Notes: a model not told the origin generated them from the sequence alone. Shown: positions 28,355 to 37,337, counted from the first letter of the stretch. The stretch is DNA of 64,000 nucleotides from Burkholderia vietnamiensis LMG 10929 (GCF_000959445.1 NZ_CP009630.1:1302001-1366000); one strand, 5' to 3'. Numbers and translations are program-made.

Positions 28355-29062
28355 ATGGATTCCCCCACGATTCTCACGCCGCGCGACTGGCCGTCGCATC
28401 CCGCGTATGTCCATCCCGACTACCGTTCGTCGGTCAAGCGCGGCCCGACGCGCCCGATGATCCCGCTGAAGGAGCGGCTGCGCGACCAGTACGCGCCCGT
28501 CTACGGCGCGGAAGATCTCGGCCCGCTCGACCACGACCTGACGAAGAACGCGGTGAAGAACGGCGAGCCGCTCGGCGAGCGCATCGTCGTCACGGGCCGC
28601 GTGCTCGACGAGGGCGGCAAACCGGTGCGCAACACGCTCGTCGAAGTGTGGCAGGCGAACGCGGCCGGCCGCTACGTGCACAAGGTCGACCAGCACGACG
28701 CGCCGCTCGATCCGAACTTCCTCGGCGCGGGCCGCTGCATGACCGACGCCGAAGGCCGCTACCGCTTCCTGACGATCAAGCCCGGCGCCTATCCGTGGGG
28801 CAACCATCCGAACGCGTGGCGTCCGAATCACATCCACTTCTCGCTGTTCGGCGACTACTTCGGCTCGCGCCTCGTCACGCAGATGTACTTCCCCGGCGAC
28901 CCGCTGCTCGCGTACGACCCGATCTTCCAGGGCACGCCGGAGGCCGCGCGCGATCGCCTGATCTCGCGCTTCTCGCTCGACACCACCGAAGAAGGCCATG
29001 CGCTCGGCTACGAATTCGACATCGTGCTGCGCGGCCGTGACGCTACCCCGATGGAGCGCTGA
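28355..29062 (+). CDS. pcaH: Protocatechuate 3,4-dioxygenase beta subunit
   Basis: A 235-residue catalytic subunit of the intradiol dioxygenase that opens protocatechuate to 3-carboxy-cis,cis-muconate using non-haem Fe(III). All four iron ligands can be placed by comparison with the Pseudomonas enzyme: Tyr in GRYVHKVDQHDAPLDPNF, Tyr in GAYPWGNH, and both His in NHIHFSLFG. The N-terminal PcaH-specific arm (DWPSHPAYVHPDYRSSVKRGP) is present. AGGAGA lies just before the ATG. pcaG follows 3 bases after the stop. The other pca genes are not in the window. Confidence 0.97.
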   Translation: MDSPTILTPRDWPSHPAYVHPDYRSSVKRGPTRPMIPLKERLRDQYAPVYGAEDLGPLDHDLTKNAVKNGEPLGERIVVTGRVLDEGGKPVRNTLVEVWQANAAGRYVHKVDQHDAPLDPNFLGAGRCMTDAEGRYRFLTIKPGAYPWGNHPNAWRPNHIHFSLFGDYFGSRLVTQMYFPGDPLLAYDPIFQGTPEAARDRLISRFSLDTTEEGHALGYEFDIVLRGRDATPMER

Positions 29063-29065
29063 ACC

Positions 29066-29659
29066 ATGACGACGCTGAAGCAAACCCCTTCGCAAACCGT
29101 CGGCCCGTACTTCGCGTACGGCCTGTGCCCGCAGCAATACGGTTACGACCTGAAGAGCCTGTTCACGCCGACGATCGCCGCACCGCATGCCGACGGCGAG
29201 CACGTGCTGCTGGTCGGGCAGGTGTTCGACGGCGACGGCAACGTCGTCAGCGACGCGATGCTCGAATTCACGCAGGTGGACGGCGCCGGCCGCTTTCCGG
29301 CATCGCGCGACGACGTCGCGAAGTCCGGCTTCACGGGCTTCGCGCGGGTCGGCACGGGCACCGATGCGCAGCACCGCTTCGTCGTCGAGACGGTGAAGCC
29401 CGGCCGCATCGCCGCCGACGAAGCACCGCACATCAACGTGACGGTGATGATGCGCGGGATCCTCACGCATGCGTTCACGCGCGTGTATTTCGACGACGAA
29501 GCCGCGGCGAACGCGGCCGATCCGGTGCTCAACCTGGTGCCCGCCGAGCGTCGCGCGACGCTGGTGGCGAAGCGCGACGCGCAGCCGGGGCGCCCGGTCG
29601 TGTATCGGTTCGACGTCCGCATGCAGGGGCCGGACGAAACCGTGTTCTTCGACGTGTAA
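29066..29659 (+). CDS. pcaG: Protocatechuate 3,4-dioxygenase alpha subunit
   Basis: A 197-residue partner of PcaH with the same intradiol dioxygenase fold but without the iron site. Typical stretches are LKQTPSQTVGPYFAYGLCPQQYGY at the N-terminus, FARVGTGTDAQHRFVVETVKPG, and HINVTVMMRGILTHAFTRVYFDDE. It forms the alpha-beta protomer of the large oligomeric enzyme and supplies part of the substrate pocket. It starts 3 bases after pcaH and is followed by a strong intrinsic terminator, so the transcript is a two-gene pcaHG unit. Confidence 0.97.
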   Translation: MTTLKQTPSQTVGPYFAYGLCPQQYGYDLKSLFTPTIAAPHADGEHVLLVGQVFDGDGNVVSDAMLEFTQVDGAGRFPASRDDVAKSGFTGFARVGTGTDAQHRFVVETVKPGRIAADEAPHINVTVMMRGILTHAFTRVYFDDEAAANAADPVLNLVPAERRATLVAKRDAQPGRPVVYRFDVRMQGPDETVFFDV

Positions 29660-29695
29660 TTGCGCCGGCCGGTATCGGCCGGTCGATCACACCGG

Positions 29696-29748
29696 ACCGC
29701 CGGGTCGACGCGCCGCCAGCAGGCGCGTCGTCCGGCGGTTTCGTTTTT
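29696..29748 (+). terminator. Intrinsic terminator of pcaHG
   Basis: A long, slightly imperfect stem (ACCGCCGGGTCGACGCGCC against GGCGCGTCGTCCGGCGGT) is followed by TTCGTTTTT. It lies 37 bases beyond the pcaG stop. Confidence 0.9.
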
Positions 29749-30066
29749 CTCGCGAGCTTCGATGCCGTGTCGCAACATCCACGACCGGCGTGGGCGGATG
29801 CGCGCCCGTTCGGCGAATTCTGAACATGTATCAAACATGCGCTTGAAACGCATGCTGCACGAGCACATCGATTTCCTCAGACACGCGATATCGTTTGCGT
29901 GTTGTGCGGCGTATGCTTTCTTATCGCAAGCGAAGTGCCGCGATTGAATCGGGCCGCGCAGCAATTGCCCGAGCGATGCGTGATTTAAGCGGCGGCTCAT
30001 TCGCGCGGTTTTTCTGACCGAGTGCCTTTACACGCGCCTGTCCCATACCCGGCAGGCGCTTTTTTT
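29749..30066 (+). ncRNA. Candidate small RNA ending in an orphan intrinsic terminator
   Basis: After the pcaHG terminator there is no recognisable plus-strand gene, yet a textbook terminator occurs at 30034-30066: stem GCGCCTG / CAGGCGC with a 12-nt loop and seven T. It lies 240 bases before the beta-lactamase start. The region around 29840-29940 has AT-rich promoter-like hexamers (TTGAAA, TATGCT) but no confident promoter. The RNA 5' end is therefore undefined. Alternatively the hairpin is a leader attenuator or a backup stop for pcaHG read-through. Confidence 0.35.
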
Positions 30067-30305
30067 GTTCTTCGAGGCCGTAATCGATGCCCGTGTGTCG
30101 CAGCGCAGCGAGAGACCCAAGCGGCTCGAACGTGCCGTGCAAACAGCGCCTCTGCTCTGCGAAAATCCCCCGACGTACGGCGACGATGTACTCGAAGCGC
30201 GCGCGGTCATCGGCCGTCGCGACGTGATACTCGATTCGCGTGACACGCTTCGACGTGTCGAGCGTGTCTCCTCCTGTTCCTTGCCCTAACCCACCGGACC
30301 CGACC

Positions 30306-31181
30306 GTGCCCCACTCGCTCCTGCGCAGAAAACTACTGATCGGATTACCGCTGCTCGCCGGCACGTGCATGGCTCCCGCGCTGCGCGCAGCCGAAGAATC
30401 GCCGCTTGCCGAAATCGAGCGCAGAAGCGGCGGCCGCCTCGGCGTGTTCGCGATCGATACCGGCTCGGGACGCACGCTCGGCCATCGCGCCGACGAACGT
30501 TTCCTGATGTGCAGCACGTTCAAGGGACTGCTCGCCGCGCAGATCCTGGCACGCGTCGACAGCGGCTCGGAGCGGCTAGATCGCCTCGTCCACTACACGG
30601 AAAAGGACCTGATTTTCACGTCGCCGGTGACGAAGGCCAACGTCGCTCAGGGTGCGATGTCGATCGAGGCGCTCTGCCGCGCGGTTTTGGTGGAGAGCGA
30701 CAACACGGCCGCGATCCTGCTGGTGCGCAGCGCCGGCGGCCCTGCGGCGCTGACGCGCTTCGTTCGCGGCCTCGGCGATACCGTGACGCGCTCCGACCGC
30801 TACGAGCCCGACTCGAACCGCTATCACGGCGTGCTCGACACCACCACGCCGAAGGCCATCGCCGCCACGGCGCAGCGCCTGCTGCTCGGCGACGTGCTCA
30901 GCGCCGGCTCGCGCGCGCGACTGGAGCGCGGCATGACCGACTGCAAGCCGGGGCTCAACCGGATTCGCGCCGTGTTGCCCGCCGGTTGGCAAGCCGCCGA
31001 CCGGCCCGGCACCAGCGTCGACCGCGAGACGAACGACTACGCGCTAGTCCGTCCGCCCGGGCGCGCGCCGTTGCTCGTCGCCGTCTACTACGACGCGCCG
31101 GGTGTCAGCATGGACGCACGCGAGGCCGTGTTGCGCGAGGCCGGCTCGGCATTCGTGCAGTGGGCGACGAACGCGGGATGA
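30306..31181 (+). CDS. Class A beta-lactamase with altered KTG motif
   Basis: About 291 residues from a GTG at 30306 (an upstream in-frame ATG at 30240 adds 22 poorly coding residues). The start has a twin-arginine signal (RRKLLIGLPLL), as in Burkholderia Pen enzymes. Class A motifs: S70-x-x-K in MCSTFK (Cys69 present as in Pen and KPC), S130DN in VESDNTA, E166 in RYEPDSN. The KTG triad is replaced by R-P-G (DRPGTSVDRETNDY), so Lys234 becomes Arg and Thr235 Pro. Carbenicillinases have Arg234 but keep Thr/Ser235. Activity and spectrum are therefore uncertain. No penR/ampR-type regulator is adjacent. It overlaps the acyltransferase gene by 4 bases. Confidence 0.9.
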   Translation: MPHSLLRRKLLIGLPLLAGTCMAPALRAAEESPLAEIERRSGGRLGVFAIDTGSGRTLGHRADERFLMCSTFKGLLAAQILARVDSGSERLDRLVHYTEKDLIFTSPVTKANVAQGAMSIEALCRAVLVESDNTAAILLVRSAGGPAALTRFVRGLGDTVTRSDRYEPDSNRYHGVLDTTTPKAIAATAQRLLLGDVLSAGSRARLERGMTDCKPGLNRIRAVLPAGWQAADRPGTSVDRETNDYALVRPPGRAPLLVAVYYDAPGVSMDAREAVLREAGSAFVQWATNAG

Positions 31182-32380
31182 ACGGCGCCGACATGCGAAA
31201 CCGGAAGATCGATTTCCTGCGGGGCTTTTCGATCCTGCTCGTGCTGTTTCACCATTTCAATATCGCTTACCGGCTCGACGACACTGCGCTGTCGCACGTA
31301 TTCGGCTGGAATGCGGTGCGTGCCGTTGCGCGAAACGGCAACTACGGCGTCACGATGTTCTTCGTGATCTCCGGCTATCTGATCACGACGAACGCGATGC
31401 GGCGCTGGTCCGAACTCGGCCACGTCGATCTCGGAACGTTCTATGCGCTGCGCATCGCCCGCATCGTCCCCTGCCTCTTGCTGTTGTTGGCCATCGTCAA
31501 CGCGCTGGCGCTGGCCGGCATCACGATCTTTCAGAATCATTCGCCGGCCGGCACGCCGGTTTCGTTCTGGCTGGTGAATCTCGCGTCGTTGACGTTCTGG
31601 ATGAACGTGCTGGTCGGCTCTCACGGCTGGACCAACTATGCGCTCGGCGTGTTGTGGTCGCTTTCGGTCGAGGAAGTGTTTTATCTGTCGTTCCCGCTGC
31701 TGTGCGTCGCGCTTCGCCGGGAGGCGCGGCTCGTGGCGTTCTGGCTGCCGTGCATCGTCGCCGGCCCCGCCTATCGTTTCTTCCACCAAGGCGACGAGGG
31801 CGACTATCTCTATGCGTATCTCGCCTGCTTCGATGCCATCGCCATCGGTTGCTGCGCGGCATTGCTCGCACGCAAAGTCAAATGGCACGGCCGCGCGCAG
31901 ACCATGTTCACGGGGTTGACGGCCGCGGGCATGGCGCTCGTCTACCTGTCCTGGCCGATCGGGCAAAGCAACGTGCTCGGCGTGACCGCCATTGCCTTCG
32001 GCACGGCGGTTCTGTTGCTGTCCGCGAATTGCGCAGCCGGCACGTCGCTGCGGCCCGCGCGCGTGTCCGCGCTCATCGAAGCGCTCGGCAAGCTCAGCTA
32101 CGAGCTTTATCTGTTCCACCTTATCGTGCTCGGCTTGCTGAGGACCAGTTATCCGCCGTCGCATGTCACCGGCGACGAGAAATTGGCGCTTCTCGTCGGC
32201 TATCTGCTCCTTTCCGTCGGCCTGGGCGCAACCATTGCGCGCAACTACGCCGAGCCGTCGAACCGCATCGTCCGGAAGTGGCTGACGCCGAGACGTGCCA
32301 ATCGGCAAGCGAACGCTCCGCGCCGAATCGGCGCGACGTCGAACCTCCCCGATCTGGATTCGCGCGAGCGGCTCGAATGA
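31178..32380 (+). CDS. OafA/YrhL-type membrane acyltransferase (acyltransferase 3 family)
   Basis: A 400-residue integral membrane protein with about ten helices. It opens with the family motif RKIDFLRGFSILLVLFHHFN (catalytic His in HHFN) and has RNGNYGVTMFFVISGYLIT, FYALRIARI and LWSLSVEEVFYLSFPLL, all characteristic of acyltransferase 3. Members O-acetylate lipopolysaccharide, exopolysaccharide or peptidoglycan. The ATG overlaps the beta-lactamase TGA, so the two are probably co-translated; a second start lies at 31193. The cytoplasmic tail is basic and polar. The acceptor is unknown, though a cell-wall link is tempting given the partner. Confidence 0.9.
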   Translation: MNGADMRNRKIDFLRGFSILLVLFHHFNIAYRLDDTALSHVFGWNAVRAVARNGNYGVTMFFVISGYLITTNAMRRWSELGHVDLGTFYALRIARIVPCLLLLLAIVNALALAGITIFQNHSPAGTPVSFWLVNLASLTFWMNVLVGSHGWTNYALGVLWSLSVEEVFYLSFPLLCVALRREARLVAFWLPCIVAGPAYRFFHQGDEGDYLYAYLACFDAIAIGCCAALLARKVKWHGRAQTMFTGLTAAGMALVYLSWPIGQSNVLGVTAIAFGTAVLLLSANCAAGTSLRPARVSALIEALGKLSYELYLFHLIVLGLLRTSYPPSHVTGDEKLALLVGYLLLSVGLGATIARNYAEPSNRIVRKWLTPRRANRQANAPRRIGATSNLPDLDSRERLE

Positions 32381-32807
32381 GCCGCCGCGGCGTCCGCAAG
32401 TTCGCCGGGCTTCCGCGCGCCGCTCGGCATCGTGTACCGCGCCTGCGTTAGATAGAAAAAATATCTCCAAATCATCGGAATCAAAAAAGATAGGGAAATT
32501 GGCTTCTCCTTGCCGGACGATATGATTCCCCAATCGCACGCACTACCCGATATGTGGGAAGCAGTCGCGCGCCGCAAGCGAGCCTTCGTCGACCGGCTCG
32601 CGCGGTGCCCGCTCTGAACGGAAAGGACACGCATGGCCCTCGACGCAAGACAACCTTCGATGCAAGCCCGTCTCAGTCATGGCGGACGGCATCCCGGCCG
32701 TTTGCCAGGCACGCTCGGCCAACCCTCGGCGAACCTCACCCGCACGTTTTCTTCAACGACACCTATTCATGCAAACGCACCGGACCATTCCGGACGGGGA
32801 ATCTGCC
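32381..32807. other. Gene-free stretch before the FAD oxidoreductase
   Basis: About 430 bases without a supportable gene. It includes an AT-rich segment near 32450-32530 that contrasts with its surroundings and is a natural place for a promoter. An in-frame upstream ATG at 32769 could extend the oxidoreductase by 13 codons. Confidence 0.5.
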
Positions 32808-34127
32808 ATGCCTGACGCGAGCCTCGACCCAAGCCGCCTGCCTCCATCGCTGTGGGCGGCCACCGCCGCGCCCGCCGCTGCAACTGCGCCGCTGCCGAGC
32901 GGCACGTACTTCGCGGACCTGCTCGTCATAGGCGCCGGCTTCACGGGCCTGAGCGCCGCGCTGCATGCGGCCGAGCGCGGCGCCCGGGTGGTCGTGCTGG
33001 AGGCAGCGGAGATCGGCTGGGGCGCGTCGGGCCGCAACAACGGACAGGTGATCCCGGCCATGACGCGCGCGGATCCTGACGCGATCGTTGCCGAGTACGG
33101 CGCGGACAAGGGCGAAACGCTCGTCTCGCTGATCGGCGAATCTGCGAACACCGTGTTCGAGCTCGCACGCCGGCACCGGATCGACTGCGCGGCCGTGCAG
33201 GCTGGATGGATGCAGCCCGCACATCGCGCGAGCCGCCTCGCGCTTGCGCGCTCGCGCGTCGAGCAATGGCGGCGTCGCGGCGTCGAAGTGGAGTTGCTGG
33301 ATCGCGATCGCACCGCCGAATTGACCGGCTCGTCGTTCTGGCACGGCGGCTGGCAGAACCCGACCGGCGGGCACGTGAATCCGCTTGCGTTCGTCCGCGG
33401 ACTGGCGCGCGCCGCGCAGGACGCGGGCGCGTGCATCCATACGCACACGCCCGTGTCGTCGCTGACGCGACAGGGCACGCACTGGGTGGCCGCGCACGGC
33501 GACGCGGCGGTGCACGCCAGCCGGGTCGTGATTGCCACGCACAGTTACAGCGGCCACTCCACGCGCGCGCCGTGGCCCGGCATTGCGAAGGCGCTGCTGC
33601 CGATGCGCTCGTATCAGATGGCCACCCAGCCGCTACCGGCCGATCTGCGCGCCTCGATCCTGCCGCTCGATCACGCCATGTCCGATACGCAGTCGGATCT
33701 CCACTTCGCCCGCTTCGATCGCGACGGGCGACTCGTGACCGGCGGCGCGCTCGTCATGCCGATGGGTTATGAGCGCCGGCTGCCGCAGCGCATCGGTGCG
33801 CGCGTGCGGCGGATGTTTCCGCAGCTGAACGACGTGCCGCTTCGTTTCGAATATCTGTGGCATGGCGACTTCGCCGTCACGCGGGACCGGATGCCTCGCT
33901 TCGTGAAACTGGATGACGGTCTGTACACGTGGTTCGGCTGCAATGGTCGCGGCGTCGCATTGTCGACCGCGGTCGGCCCCGAGCTTGCGGAAGTGGCGCT
34001 GACGGGCGACGAGCGCGCGTCGCGGCTGCCGTTTTCCACGTTGCGGACGATCGCCGCCCATGCGCTCGTCAGGCGTGTTGCGATCGGCGCGATGCTCTAT
34101 TACCGCTGGAAAGATCACCGAGATTAG
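32808..34127 (+). CDS. FAD-dependent oxidoreductase of the DAO (glycine/D-amino-acid oxidase) family
   Basis: A 439-residue flavoprotein. The N-terminal dinucleotide-binding motif is LLVIGAGFTGLSAALHAAERGARVVVLEA, followed by the family segment GWGASGRNNGQVIPAM. The C-terminal FAD contact WFGCNGRGVALSTAVGPELAEVAL is typical of PuuB/OrdL-like amine or amino-acid oxidases. It probably oxidises a small amine or amino acid in the cytoplasm. The start at 32808 has GGGGA upstream; another ATG lies 13 codons earlier. A VOC gene follows after 9 bases, likely the same transcript. Confidence 0.9.
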   Translation: MPDASLDPSRLPPSLWAATAAPAAATAPLPSGTYFADLLVIGAGFTGLSAALHAAERGARVVVLEAAEIGWGASGRNNGQVIPAMTRADPDAIVAEYGADKGETLVSLIGESANTVFELARRHRIDCAAVQAGWMQPAHRASRLALARSRVEQWRRRGVEVELLDRDRTAELTGSSFWHGGWQNPTGGHVNPLAFVRGLARAAQDAGACIHTHTPVSSLTRQGTHWVAAHGDAAVHASRVVIATHSYSGHSTRAPWPGIAKALLPMRSYQMATQPLPADLRASILPLDHAMSDTQSDLHFARFDRDGRLVTGGALVMPMGYERRLPQRIGARVRRMFPQLNDVPLRFEYLWHGDFAVTRDRMPRFVKLDDGLYTWFGCNGRGVALSTAVGPELAEVALTGDERASRLPFSTLRTIAAHALVRRVAIGAMLYYRWKDHRD

Positions 34128-34136
34128 GAACCTGCC

Positions 34137-34979
34137 ATGACACAGCATCTTTCGGGAATCGACCATTTCGTCATCGCGGTGCGCGACCTCGATGCCGCGC
34201 GCGACGACTTTGCGCGGATGGGATTCGCACTCACGCCGCGCGGTTATCACACCATGGGCTCCGAGAATCATTGCGCGATGTTCGACGGCTGCTACCTCGA
34301 ACTGCTGACGGTTCGCCGGCCGCATCCCGTCACGGCATTCTTCTCCGACTTTCTCGAACACGGCGACGGAGCGGCTGCGATGGTGGTCGCGACCGACAGC
34401 GCGGACGCGCTGTATCGCGACTGGCACGCGGCGGGCGTACCGGCCGAGCCGCCGGTGGCGTTTTCGCGGCCCGTCGCGACGCGCAACGGCACCGGCGATG
34501 CGAGCTTCCGCATCACGCAGGTCGACGTCGCCTATACGCCGGGCGGCCGCGTGTTCGCTTGCGAACATCTGACGCCGGAACTCGTCTACCCGCCCGGTGG
34601 CGCGCTGCATCCGAACGGCGTAACGAGCCTTGCGGGGATAACGATTGCCGTCGACGCTGCCGCGCTCGAGATGACCGTCGATCGCTACGAACGCGTGCTC
34701 GCAGCGAGCGCGACGCGCCTGGACGATGCGAGCTATCTGATCCGCTGCGGGAAGGTCGAGGTTCGTATCGACGGCGCAGCGCGCGCAGAGGCGCTGCGCG
34801 CCGGACCGCACTTCACCGAGCTCGCGTTCACGGTGCAGTCTCTCGATCGGCTTGCCGATGTGCTGGGCGGTGCCGGCGTCGAGATGCGGCGAAGCGAACG
34901 CGGTGTGGTGGTCGAGGGAGCGGTTTCGCACGGGGCGATGCTGCGCTTCGTCGAATGCGCGAGCGTGGGGCGGTTTTGA
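34137..34979 (+). CDS. Glyoxalase-like (VOC superfamily) protein
   Basis: A 280-residue two-module protein of the Glyoxalase_3-like type: ISHFV-type start GIDHFVIAVRDLDAARDDFARMGF, a middle repeat-like half near residues 155-200, and a late FTELAFTVQSLDRLADVLGGAGVEM. The His in IDHFV and a Glu in CYLELLTV are candidate metal ligands. The reaction is not known. It follows the FAD oxidoreductase by 9 bases and probably handles a product of it. It is convergent with a LysR gene 67 bases away. Confidence 0.82.
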   Translation: MTQHLSGIDHFVIAVRDLDAARDDFARMGFALTPRGYHTMGSENHCAMFDGCYLELLTVRRPHPVTAFFSDFLEHGDGAAAMVVATDSADALYRDWHAAGVPAEPPVAFSRPVATRNGTGDASFRITQVDVAYTPGGRVFACEHLTPELVYPPGGALHPNGVTSLAGITIAVDAAALEMTVDRYERVLAASATRLDDASYLIRCGKVEVRIDGAARAEALRAGPHFTELAFTVQSLDRLADVLGGAGVEMRRSERGVVVEGAVSHGAMLRFVECASVGRF

Positions 34980-35046
34980 ATGAGGCGGAGCGCGGGTGGG
35001 CCCGCGCCGGGCGTACAACCGGCGCACAGCACTCGCGCGACGGCAA

Positions 35047-36006
35047 TCAGTCCGCGTTTTCCGACACGGATGGCGACGGGAGCCCGGCCAGGATGCCGTC
35101 AGATATCGCACGTTGGAAGCGCTCGACCAGGAAGTCCAGTAGCACTCTCACCCGCGGCGTCATATAGCGATTCCGGTTCAACACGGCATAAATGCCGGGT
35201 TCGCTTTCGATCCAGTCCGGCAGAACGACCTGGAGTTTGCCGGCGCGAATATCCGCTGCGGCGTCCCAGATCGTTTTTCGAGCGATGCCATATCCGGCCA
35301 GTGTCCACGCGCGAGCCAACGCGCCGTCATTGGTTTCCCACGCATTTTCCATTGCCACGGTGTGATTGCAACGCTTGCCTTCCGACACCAGGCGAAACTC
35401 GTTCAGTGGCCCTGCAGCCGTAACCAGAACGACGAACTCATGCGCAACCAGATCGGCCGGAACGAGCGGCGTGCCGCATTTGGCCAGATAGTCGGGGGAC
35501 GCACATAGCACTCGCCAGTTCGGTGCAAGCCGGCGTGCAATCAGTGAGGGGGTGTTCGGCCGGCCAAATCGGATCGCGAGATCGACCTCGTCTTGCAGCA
35601 AATCCGATACCGAGTCGGTAAGGTCGAGTGCGATTTTGAGCTCGGGCTGCGTGCGGACGAAGGCTTCCAGCCAGGAGTTCAGCAGATGGCGACCGAAATC
35701 GGCCGATGCCGAGATCCGGACTTTGCCCCGCGCTATGCCCCGGCTCGCAGTGAGAGCAGCCTCGCCATCCTCGATGGCCCTCAATGCAATGCTGCAGTGA
35801 TGGTGATATAGCCGCCCCTCTTCGGTCAGGCGTAGTTGCCTCGTATTGCGGTCGAATAGCCGCGTCGATAGTGCCGCTTCCAATTTGGCGAGCCGTGCGC
35901 TCGCTGCTGCTGGGGAAAATCCCAGCTTCCGGCCGGCGGCCGACAAATTGCCCAGTGCCGCCGCTTCCACGAACAAACGCATATCACCCAGTCGATCAGT
36001 TGCCAT
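35047..36006 (-). CDS. LysR-family regulator, divergent from an MFS transporter
   Basis: A 319-residue LysR protein with the N-terminal HTH (MRLFVEAAALGNLSAAGRKLGFSPAAASARLAKLEAALSTRLFDRNTRQLRLTEEG) of the large DsdC/AaeR-like CrgA subgroup and an effector domain beginning near GIARGKVRISASADFGRHLL. It faces the MFS gene at 36114, with a perfect LysR-type inverted repeat between them, and so probably controls that transporter. The codon use is less GC-extreme than in the genes to the left. Confidence 0.9.
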   Translation of the reverse strand: MATDRLGDMRLFVEAAALGNLSAAGRKLGFSPAAASARLAKLEAALSTRLFDRNTRQLRLTEEGRLYHHHCSIALRAIEDGEAALTASRGIARGKVRISASADFGRHLLNSWLEAFVRTQPELKIALDLTDSVSDLLQDEVDLAIRFGRPNTPSLIARRLAPNWRVLCASPDYLAKCGTPLVPADLVAHEFVVLVTAAGPLNEFRLVSEGKRCNHTVAMENAWETNDGALARAWTLAGYGIARKTIWDAAADIRAGKLQVVLPDWIESEPGIYAVLNRNRYMTPRVRVLLDFLVERFQRAISDGILAGLPSPSVSENAD

Positions 36007-36018
36007 TCTTCATCCAGA

Positions 36019-36035
36019 TTTGAGATGTATTCAAA
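36019..36035. promoter_or_regulatory. Candidate LysR box TTTGA-N7-TCAAA
   Basis: A perfect 5-bp inverted repeat with 7-base spacing in the 107-bp gap between the LysR gene and the MFS gene. It contains the T-N11-A core expected for LysR regulators and starts 13 bases from the LysR start codon. Confidence 0.5.
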
Positions 36036-36113
36036 CGGGCGGCCAATTATCAAATCCGTATTTACCAAGCAGACTGCCACTTCGCAAGCCCGGATGCAGG
36101 CAAGCGAGGAAAC

Positions 36114-37337
36114 ATGGAGAGAAAGATGGATGAAGATTGCGGTGTAGCGGCCATTGGTATTGGATGCGCGGCGACGGTAAATCGTCTCCCGATGGCAGCG
36201 TTGCTCGCGTTGACGATGGCCAGCTTCATCGCCACGGCAAACGAAGCCGTACCGGCCGGCTTGCTTCCGGAGATTGCACGAGGGTTTCATGTGAGCGAAG
36301 CGTGGGCCGGGCAATTGGTGACGTGCTGCGCGCTCGGCTCCGGTGTAGCGGCCATCCCGCTGACCGCAGCCGTGCGCAGGTGGCAGCGCCGGCATGTCCT
36401 GCTACTGGTGCTCGGCGTCTTTGCGGCTTGCAATGCGATCACCGCAGTGTCGTCGAACTACATGCTGACGCTGGCGACGCGCTTTGCCGTGGGACTCGCC
36501 ACCGGGCTCGCGTGGAGCCTTTTGGCGTCTTACGCGCGGCGCATGGTTCCCCCGGCGATGCAGGGACGCGCACTCGCGGTGGCGATGATCGGCATCCCTT
36601 TGGCGTTGTCGGTCGGTGTGCCGTTAAGCGTGTGGCTCGGCAGTATGGTCGGCTGGCGCAGCATCTTCGGCATCATATCCGGAATGTCGCTCGCGCTGAT
36701 GGCCCTGGTGTGCTGGAAGGTTCCCGACTATCCCGGCGAGATGGCGGGCCAGCGTCTGCCGATGCGGCGAGTTCTCGCTATCCCGGGCGTGCGGTCCGTG
36801 CTGTTCGTGGTCAGCGCGTGGATTCTTCCGCACTACATTCTCTACACCTACATTGCGCCGTTCCTCGCATCCGTCGGACTCACCCGCGACATGGATTCGG
36901 TGCTGTTGCTGTTTGGTATCTCCGCCATGCTCGGGATTTGGGTAATCGGTGCTCTCGTTGACGGATCGCTGCGTCTGCTGGTGCTGGCTGGACTGGCGGC
37001 CTTCGCGATGGTTTCGCTGATATTCGGGCTGGGCGTCACGTCACCCGCGGTTATCTGGGTCGGCGTGGTGATATGGGGCTTCAGTTTCGGCGGTGCGCCG
37101 ACACTTCTTCAAACTGCCCTGGCCGATGCAGCCGGCGATGGCGCCGACGTTGCGCAATCCGCGCTGGTGACGGTGTTCAATCTCTCGTTTGCTGGCAGTG
37201 GGATCATCGGTGGCGTATTACTTGAAACGACTGGTGTCGTTGCATTTCCGTGGGTGGTCTCGTCGCTGCTTGCGATTGGGCTGTTCACGGCATGGCGAGC
37301 GAAGACCCACGGCTTTCCGTCCGGGAAGCGCCGGTGA
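36114..37337 (+). CDS. MFS transporter (DHA1, AraJ/YdhP-like)
   Basis: A 407-residue, about 12-helix major facilitator. TM1 to TM3 read AALLALTMASFIATANEAVPAGLLPEIARGFHVSEAWAGQLVTC and the loop VRRWQRRHVLLLVLGVFAACNAI, as in sugar/arabinose efflux-type permeases. Two near-N-terminal ATGs are possible (36114 and 36126); GAGG 6 bases before the first favours it. The protein probably exports a small hydrophilic compound; substrate unknown. Likely controlled by the divergent LysR gene. Confidence 0.9.
   Translation: MERKMDEDCGVAAIGIGCAATVNRLPMAALLALTMASFIATANEAVPAGLLPEIARGFHVSEAWAGQLVTCCALGSGVAAIPLTAAVRRWQRRHVLLLVLGVFAACNAITAVSSNYMLTLATRFAVGLATGLAWSLLASYARRMVPPAMQGRALAVAMIGIPLALSVGVPLSVWLGSMVGWRSIFGIISGMSLALMALVCWKVPDYPGEMAGQRLPMRRVLAIPGVRSVLFVVSAWILPHYILYTYIAPFLASVGLTRDMDSVLLLFGISAMLGIWVIGALVDGSLRLLVLAGLAAFAMVSLIFGLGVTSPAVIWVGVVIWGFSFGGAPTLLQTALADAAGDGADVAQSALVTVFNLSFAGSGIIGGVLLETTGVVAFPWVVSSLLAIGLFTAWRAKTHGFPSGKRR

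Noticed and set aside
29921..30523. Minus-strand frame antisense to the beta-lactamase start (possible divergent penR)
   Set aside because: It has no LysR HTH or any other domain and runs over a terminator hairpin.
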